This document shows positions 13,342 through 17,478 of a DNA stretch of 17,478 nt, one piece after another. The notes under the pieces are model-generated. The model had not been told where the DNA came from. It ran no database searches and saw nothing but the letters and a program-made list of their open reading frames with translations. The DNA lies in the NCBI GenBank assembly GCA_019322485.1, contig JAHWIK010000016.1, forward strand, positions 1-17,478, written 5' to 3'. Numbering within the stretch: position 1 is the stretch's first letter; each line of letters begins with the position of its first letter. The position numbers and the translations under genes were made by a program. The DNA comes from Candidatus Woesearchaeota archaeon (GTDB lineage Archaea > Nanobdellota > Nanobdellia > Woesearchaeales > JAHWIC01).

Positions 13342-15264
13342 TTACTTCTTTTTCTCATCAACCCTGTCAGCATCTACAACTTTGCCTTTCTTTTTTGGTT
13401 TTTCTTCTGTTGCTTCTGCTCCTGGTTGTGGACCGGCTCCTGCGCCAGCACCGCCTTGAGCCTGCTGCTTTTTTGCTTGTTCTTCTGCTACCTTTTTATA
13501 CATTTCTGTTGACATCTTCTGGACAAGTTCATTAACCTCATCCATCTTCTTCTTTACAGCAGCTACATCTTTCTTCTCAGGCTTTAGTAACTCTTTAAGC
13601 TCCATTACCTTGCCTTTTACAGTCTCAAGCTCTTTGTTGTCAACCTTGTCTTTAAAGTCTTTGAACAACTTCTCAGTTGAGTAGACAAGTGCATCAGCCT
13701 GGTTGATGGTTTCTATTTCTTCTTTCCTCTTTTTGTCTTCTTCTGCATGTGCTTCTGCTTCTTTCTTCATCTTTTCAATCTCTTCATCTTTAAGCTTCTG
13801 CGATGCAGTAATCTTTATGCTCTGCTCTTTGCCTGTTCCCAGGTCTTTTGCAGATACATGCACTATGCCGTTTGCATCAATGTCAAATGTAACCTCAATC
13901 TGCGGGATTCCACGAGGTGCAGGCGGTATTCCAACTAAATCAAATCTACCTAAACTCTTGCAGTCAGTAGCCATTGGCCTCTCACCTTGAAGTACATTGA
14001 TTGTTACAGCAGGCTGGTTATCAGCAGCAGTTGAAAACACCTGTGTTTTCTTTGATGGAATTGTTGTGTTCCTCTCAATCAAAGGAGTTCTTACTCCACC
14101 TAGTGTTTCAATCCCCAAGGTAAGGGGTGTTACATCCAACAACAAGATGTCTTTGACCTCGCCAGCTAGAACTCCTGCTTGGATAGCAGCGCCCTGAGCA
14201 ACGCATTCCATTGGGTCTACGCCTCGCTCAGATTTCTTTCCAACAAAGTCCTCGACAAATTTCCTTACAATTGGCATTCTTGTTGGGCCGCCAACAAGGA
14301 TTACCTTGTCAATATCCTTTGTGTCAAGTTTAGCGTCCTTTAATGCCTGTTCTGTTGGGTGTCTGCATTTCTCAATAATTGGCTCAACAAGCTGCTCAAC
14401 CTTTGACCTTGCAAGCTTCATCTGGAGGTGTTTAGGTCCATCTTTGTTTGCAATTATAAAAGGCAGGTTGATTTCTGTTTCCATTGTTGTTGACAGCTCA
14501 ATCTTTGCTTTTTCAGCAGCCTCTCTTAAACGCTGCATAGCTGTGTCGTCTTCGCTTAGGTCAATGCCTTCTTTCTTTTTGAACTCATCCATGATATGAT
14601 TCATCAGGACATTATCCATATCTGTTCCACCCAGCTGTGTGTCGCCAGATGTAGACTTTACTTCAAAGACCCCTTCGCTAAAGTCCATCACTGTTACGTC
14701 TAATGTACCGCCGCCAAAGTCAAAGACTAGGATTTTGATTTCCTTGTCCATTTTGTCCAGGCCGTAAGCCATAGAAGCAGCTGTTGGCTCATTGACAATT
14801 CTTACAACATTCAAGCCAGCAATTGTTCCTGCATCTTTTGTTGCCTGCCTTTGGTCATCATCAAAGTAAGCTGGAACAGTGATAACTGCTTTCTCAATCT
14901 TTTCTCCAACAAATTCCTCTGCGTCATGCCTTATCTTTTGCAGGATAAATGCAGATATCTGCTGGGGAGTGTAGTCTTTGCTGTTTATCTTATATGCATG
15001 TTTTGTTCCCATCTTTCTTTTTGCAGCAGTTATTGTACCTTTTGGGTTTGAAACAGCCTGTCTTCTAGCTGGTTCTCCAACTAGCATCTGGTGCTCTTTT
15101 GTAAAAGCAACAACGCTAGGGAAAGCCTTTCCATATGCAGTTGTTCCTTCTGCTGATGGGATTATTGTTGGTTTTCCACCTACTAACACTGCAGCTGCAG
15201 AGTTAGATGTACCTAAATCTATTCCAATAATCTTCTCTTTTTTAGTTGATTTTTTTTCAGTCAT
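13342..15264 (-). CDS. dnaK: chaperone DnaK (Hsp70)
   Basis: DnaK is the ATP-driven central chaperone. The 640-residue product has the phosphate-1 motif GIDLGTSNSAA, TVPAYFDDDQRQATKDAG, the phosphate-2 motif FDFGGGTLDVTVMD and the adenosine motif ILVGGPTRMP. The interdomain linker DILLLDVTPLTLGIE is followed by a substrate-binding domain and an alpha-helical lid. The nucleotide-binding domain lacks the roughly 24-residue insertion of Gram-negative DnaK after the NPKGTITAAKRKMG region, as in Gram-positive and archaeal DnaK. The Gln/Ala/Gly-rich tail ends in a VVDAD element followed by RVDEKKK instead of the common acidic EEVK-like end. A GGGGGT ribosome binding site precedes the start. It lies 16 bases after the DUF3467 gene and abuts dnaJ. 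Confidence 0.98.
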   Translation of the reverse strand: MTEKKSTKKEKIIGIDLGTSNSAAAVLVGGKPTIIPSAEGTTAYGKAFPSVVAFTKEHQMLVGEPARRQAVSNPKGTITAAKRKMGTKHAYKINSKDYTPQQISAFILQKIRHDAEEFVGEKIEKAVITVPAYFDDDQRQATKDAGTIAGLNVVRIVNEPTAASMAYGLDKMDKEIKILVFDFGGGTLDVTVMDFSEGVFEVKSTSGDTQLGGTDMDNVLMNHIMDEFKKKEGIDLSEDDTAMQRLREAAEKAKIELSTTMETEINLPFIIANKDGPKHLQMKLARSKVEQLVEPIIEKCRHPTEQALKDAKLDTKDIDKVILVGGPTRMPIVRKFVEDFVGKKSERGVDPMECVAQGAAIQAGVLAGEVKDILLLDVTPLTLGIETLGGVRTPLIERNTTIPSKKTQVFSTAADNQPAVTINVLQGERPMATDCKSLGRFDLVGIPPAPRGIPQIEVTFDIDANGIVHVSAKDLGTGKEQSIKITASQKLKDEEIEKMKKEAEAHAEEDKKRKEEIETINQADALVYSTEKLFKDFKDKVDNKELETVKGKVMELKELLKPEKKDVAAVKKKMDEVNELVQKMSTEMYKKVAEEQAKKQQAQGGAGAGAGPQPGAEATEEKPKKKGKVVDADRVDEKKK

Positions 15265-15280
15265 TTTAATTTACCCCCAT

Positions 15281-15637
15281 TCAGCCAAAATAAGAAGGTG
15301 TTTCTCCCTCACTCTTTGGCTTGTCTTTTGATTCTTTCTTTCGTTTTTCTTCGAATTTTTCCAGAGCTTCTGGTTTTTTTATCTCACCAAACTCTTTTTC
15401 ATAAGCTGTAATCATGTTTGTCAATACACGATGAATTTCTTTCACGTGATAAGGGTCTGTGATTATCACATTATGTTCACACAGAACACTAGGCCTTTTA
15501 GCAGACCTGGGGTCATTTCTTGGAGAAACTCTCCTAAAGTCCAGGAAAAACTGCATTGGGTTGAAGTTTATTGACAATTCATTTGCAAAGAATGCCTTGC
15601 CGTCATTGATGTTTATGTTTATTTTTTCTTCTGCCAT
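15281..15637 (-). CDS. DUF3467-family small protein
   Basis: This 118-residue protein resembles the DUF3467 family: an N-terminal beta-rich part with INFNPMQFFLDFRRVSP, then VIITDPYHVKEIHRVLTNMITAYEKEFGEIKKP, the family's conserved second half. The C-terminus is a charged, probably disordered tail ending PSYFG. No biochemical function is established for the family to my knowledge. A GTG nine bases upstream is in frame, but the sequence AAGGTGA containing it is a good ribosome binding site for the ATG at 15637, so I chose the ATG. It begins 5 bases after the Cys-cluster gene and ends 16 bases before dnaK. This placement between grpE and dnaK suggests a role in, or co-regulation with, protein folding, which is inference. 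Confidence 0.75.
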   Translation of the reverse strand: MAEEKINININDGKAFFANELSINFNPMQFFLDFRRVSPRNDPRSAKRPSVLCEHNVIITDPYHVKEIHRVLTNMITAYEKEFGEIKKPEALEKFEEKRKKESKDKPKSEGETPSYFG

Positions 15638-15642
15638 TTTTT

Positions 15643-16152
15643 TCACCTTAATATTTTGTATTCTAAGATTTTCTTTAGAGTTTTTTTGTCAGGGACAACC
15701 TCATCTAATTTGCCGCCTTTCAATGTTTTTCCTCCTGATTTCAGATAAGCAGCATACTGCCTTACTGATCCAGGGTCATCTGCATTAAGATAATAGTTCA
15801 GCGTAAACCACAGGCTTAGGTCTTCGCCATGTTCTGAGCAATTGCCAGTCTTGCATTCCAATGGTTTGACTTGGTGTATTACACAGCCTTTTTCTTTGTT
15901 AAAGAATACGCATCTGCCATATGGCTTGTCTTTTTTTACTGTAACAGGCCTTAATCTTTTTGTGTTGAACTTTTCAATCTCTTCAAGACATGTTTTCTTT
16001 AGCTCTTTTTCACTTGTTTCCAAAAACTTTGCAATCTTTTTTAAGTCACCTTCATCTAGAGCTCCGGAGCCATGGCTGCAGCAATGCCCGCATTTCTTGC
16101 ATGCCTTTCCAAGCTCAAGAACTTTCTTTAATGTAGTGTTTTTTGTTATCAT
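15643..16152 (-). CDS. YkgJ-family Cys-cluster protein (UPF0153, putative Zn/Fe binding)
   Basis: This 169-residue protein has the layout of the YkgJ/UPF0153 metal-chelating family. An N-terminal CKKCGHCC (Cys18, 21, 24, 25) is followed by a helical segment with LDEGDLKKIAKFL, then CVFFNKEKGCVIHQVKPLEC (Cys81, Cys90, Cys100) and a further Cys105. Members are thought to bind zinc or an iron-sulfur cluster, but their role is unknown. The start overlaps the grpE stop by 4 bases and the stop lies 5 bases before the DUF3467 gene, so it is embedded in the chaperone operon. This position is not part of the usual bacterial grpE-dnaK-dnaJ order and hints at a redox or metal-linked folding function (inference). 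Confidence 0.8.
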   Translation of the reverse strand: MITKNTTLKKVLELGKACKKCGHCCSHGSGALDEGDLKKIAKFLETSEKELKKTCLEEIEKFNTKRLRPVTVKKDKPYGRCVFFNKEKGCVIHQVKPLECKTGNCSEHGEDLSLWFTLNYYLNADDPGSVRQYAAYLKSGGKTLKGGKLDEVVPDKKTLKKILEYKILR

Positions 16153-16661
16153 TTTTTCTTTTCCTCTTTTTTCTTGCTAACCTTTACCTTACTATGCCTT
16201 AGCACTTTATCATTCAGCATGTAGCCTTTTTGCAGCTCTTCCAAAACAATATCTTCTTCTTTGTCTGATGTTTCCTGCATCAAGACCTCATGCTTGTATG
16301 GGTCAAACTTTTTTCCTAAAGCCTCAATTGGTCTTAGGCCTTCTGCTTCTAAAGCAGAATAGAATTGCGAGAAAATAAGTTCAATCCCTTTGAAGAAGTC
16401 AGGGTTGTTCTTTCCATTTTTTATTGCAAGTTTGAAACTGTCTAAAATAGGAAGAAGCTTTGCAATCAATTCATGCTTAGAATATTTTACAAACTCAGCT
16501 TTTTCTTTATCAACCCTTTTTTTGTAGTTTTCAAACTCAGCCTGCAGTCTTTGCAGGGTTTCTGTCAGTTCCTTTATTTTTTCTTTTTGAGAAGTCTCTG
16601 ACTTCTCTAAACCTTTCTCAGTGTCCTTCGAAAGTTTCTTTTTGTCTGTCATTTTGACCAT
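16149..16661 (-). CDS. grpE: nucleotide exchange factor GrpE
   Basis: GrpE releases ADP from DnaK. The 170-residue product has a charged N-terminus, a long coiled-coil helix (about 25-62, with the family pattern LQAEFENYKKRVDKEKAEF) and the four-helix and beta region LLPILDSFKLAI. It ends in a C-terminal half with FDPYKHEVLMQE and GYMLNDKVLRHSKVKVSKK, typical of GrpE. The LRHSKV replaces the common LRPAKV. Two starts are possible: ATG at 16661 and ATG at 16652, the latter with a weak GGTC upstream. It is the first gene of the grpE-ykgJ-DUF3467-dnaK-dnaJ operon. Its predicted 44-base leader contains strong hairpins, unlike the leaderless mRNAs elsewhere in the window. Confidence 0.93.
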   Translation of the reverse strand: MVKMTDKKKLSKDTEKGLEKSETSQKEKIKELTETLQRLQAEFENYKKRVDKEKAEFVKYSKHELIAKLLPILDSFKLAIKNGKNNPDFFKGIELIFSQFYSALEAEGLRPIEALGKKFDPYKHEVLMQETSDKEEDIVLEELQKGYMLNDKVLRHSKVKVSKKKEEKKK

Positions 16662-16676
16662 TTATCGTCATAATTT

Positions 16677-16706
16677 CAACGGTTTATCCGTTGACTTTAA
16701 GTCAAC
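16677..16706 (-). promoter_or_regulatory. overlapping hairpins at the predicted start of the grpE operon mRNA
   Basis: GTTGACTT (16690-16697) and AAGTCAAC (16699-16706) form a perfect 8-bp palindrome around one base, placed at the transcription start predicted from the TATA box (about 16705). CAACGG (16677-16682) and CCGTTG (16688-16693) form a second 6-bp stem with a TTTAT loop. The two share GTTG (16690-16693), so in RNA they compete. It could be a repressor operator at the start site or a temperature-sensitive leader. It does not match the CIRCE element (TTAGCACTC / GAGTGCTAA). Confidence 0.5.
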
Positions 16707-16726
16707 AGAGTATAGGTAATATCAAC

Positions 16727-16736
16727 TTATATATAA
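16727..16736 (-). promoter_or_regulatory. TATA box of the chaperone operon
   Basis: TTATATATAA is a strong palindromic TATA element. Read on the minus strand it predicts a start near 16705, giving a leader of about 44 bases before the grpE ATG at 16661. This is the only promoter in the window predicted to give a substantial leader. Confidence 0.55.
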
Positions 16737-16772
16737 ACTTTTCTATTCTGGAGCATATATTTTACCGAAAGA

Positions 16773-16780
16773 TTTATAAA
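16773..16780 (+). promoter_or_regulatory. TATA box of the winged-helix gene
   Basis: TTTATAAA with an upstream CGAAAGA flank, a good BRE match, is centred 27-28 bases before the ATG at 16804. It predicts a leaderless transcript and argues against the TTG at 16786. Confidence 0.6.
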
Positions 16781-16803
16781 TAAAGTTGCATAAAGCCCTA
16801 TTT

Positions 16804-17214
16804 ATGATAAGATTTTACGAACATAGGATAACAATAATCCGTTCAAGAAAACCGCAGAAAAGGAACCTGAACGAGGAGCTGCAATGGTTTGGGAGTTCTT
16901 TGGGTTTATTTAATATGAGGGATAAGGATAAAAGCTGCTATAGGATTTTTGTTGAGTTATTAAAAGCAGCAAAGGCGCGGGTTCCTTTATCAAGTGATGA
17001 GATTGCTTTGAGGTCAGGCTTAACAAGGGGTACTGTAATACATCATCTGAATAAGCTGATTGAAGCTGGCATTGCAGTGCATCATAGAAACAGGTACCTG
17101 CTCAGGGTTGATAATTTAAGAGACCTTATAAACGAATTAGAAAGGGATGTAAAGCGCGCATGTGAAGACCTTAAAGAAATCGCTGAGGAGATTGATAACA
17201 GCATAGGGTTGTAA
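16804..17214 (+). CDS. winged-helix-turn-helix DNA-binding protein, candidate regulator
   Basis: The 136-residue protein has a basic N-terminus (about 1-22) and a conserved-looking segment (23-55, LQWFGSSLGLFNMRDKDKSCYRIF). A winged helix domain follows at about 47-101: helix PLSSDEIALRSG, recognition helix TRGTVIHHLNKLIEAG and wing IAVHHRNRYLL. The C-terminal helix (about 104-132) is charged and likely dimerises. The layout is that of ArsR/MarR-like archaeal regulators. It is divergent from the chaperone operon across a 142-base spacer with a palindrome, so it may control grpE-dnaK-dnaJ, itself, or both (inference). The ATG at 16804 fits the TATA box; a TTG 18 bases upstream does not. The next gene starts one base after the stop. 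Confidence 0.78.
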   Translation: MIRFYEHRITIIRSRKPQKRNLNEELQWFGSSLGLFNMRDKDKSCYRIFVELLKAAKARVPLSSDEIALRSGLTRGTVIHHLNKLIEAGIAVHHRNRYLLRVDNLRDLINELERDVKRACEDLKEIAEEIDNSIGL

Positions 17215-17215
17215 G

Positions 17216-17478
17216 ATGAGAAAAGTCCTTATTAAATTCAGGAAGATAACTGTGAATAAGTTTTCTCCAAAAGAGAAGACTGTTGAGCTTAATATACATT
17301 TTAATGATGGGGCTGATAAGGAGATAACCAAAAAGATGGGTATTGATGATCCAAGAAAGATAGCAGAGGATGTTGTTCTTGAGATAAGAAACCTTGAAAA
17401 ATCAGTGCATCAGCGCTTTAATGGCGAATCAATCCTGGATAGTATTGTTAATATTGTTTTTGAAGATGAGGATAAAAC
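17216..17478 (+). CDS. hypothetical protein, 3' end outside the window
   Basis: An open frame starts at the ATG one base after the winged-helix gene stop and stays open to the window edge, showing 87 residues. It begins MRKVLIKFRKITVNKF and continues with a charged, mixed alpha/beta-looking sequence (VELNIHFNDGADKEITKKMG, then IAEDVVLEIRNLEKSV), and ends in an acidic stretch. I recognise no family. No signal peptide or membrane segment is visible. The tight spacing implies co-transcription with the regulator, so it may share its role or act as a partner. Confidence 0.6.
   Translation, partial: MRKVLIKFRKITVNKFSPKEKTVELNIHFNDGADKEITKKMGIDDPRKIAEDVVLEIRNLEKSVHQRFNGESILDSIVNIVFEDEDK

Noticed and set aside
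16677..16706. CIRCE/HrcA operator ahead of grpE
   Set aside because: The palindrome arms GTTGACTT/AAGTCAAC and the one-base spacing do not match TTAGCACTC-N9-GAGTGCTAA.
1..17478. CRISPR arrays, tRNA, rRNA or transposase genes
   Set aside because: No regularly spaced repeats, no recognisable tRNA or rRNA conserved stretches and no transposase-like protein were seen on reading; a covariance-model scan would be needed to exclude small RNAs.

Overview
The window looks like part of a compact, AT-rich archaeal genome, most plausibly a DPANN-type lineage (Woesearchaeota/Pacearchaeota-like; this placement is inference). The archaeal signs are: TATA boxes centred about 26-28 bases before start codons, giving leaderless or nearly leaderless mRNAs; archaeal-type enzymes (RibL FAD synthase, Dph6 diphthamide ligase, archaeal NMN adenylyltransferase, archaeal-size NadE); heavy use of AGA/AGG arginine codons; and very tight packing, with ATGA start/stop overlaps and three tail-to-tail gene pairs with no spacer. 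Several systems are bacterial in character (Rnf, ApbE, LipA/LipM, DnaK-DnaJ-GrpE) and may have been acquired from bacteria and placed under archaeal promoters.

Layout. (1) 1-751: a short AT-rich upstream region and an unrecognised 207-aa protein. (2) 748-6855: a flavin-transferase lipoprotein gene apbE (minus strand) divergent from a complete rnfCDGEAB operon (plus strand), the membrane ferredoxin:NAD+ oxidoreductase. A 94-base rnfA-rnfB gap holds a GC-richer, foldable segment. (3) 6902-10231: a four-gene operon with a new TATA promoter: a CoA-disulfide-reductase-like FAD enzyme, LipA, a LipM/LplA-family acyltransferase and RibL. (4) 10218-12204: dph6 (minus) divergent from nadE-nadM (plus), the last two steps of NAD synthesis. 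(5) 12205-16661 (minus): a chaperone operon grpE - YkgJ-type Cys-cluster protein - DUF3467 protein - dnaK - dnaJ. (6) 16804-17478: a winged-helix regulator divergent from grpE, followed by a gene that runs off the window.

The first 12 kb reads as a redox-cofactor neighbourhood. Rnf needs covalent FMN (supplied by ApbE), exchanges electrons with NAD (NadE/NadM), and sits beside FAD, lipoate and disulfide-reductase genes. The second part is a stress-chaperone operon with two unusual inserted genes. It has a palindrome at its predicted transcription start and a divergent DNA-binding protein that could regulate it. No rRNA, tRNA, CRISPR array or transposase gene was seen.
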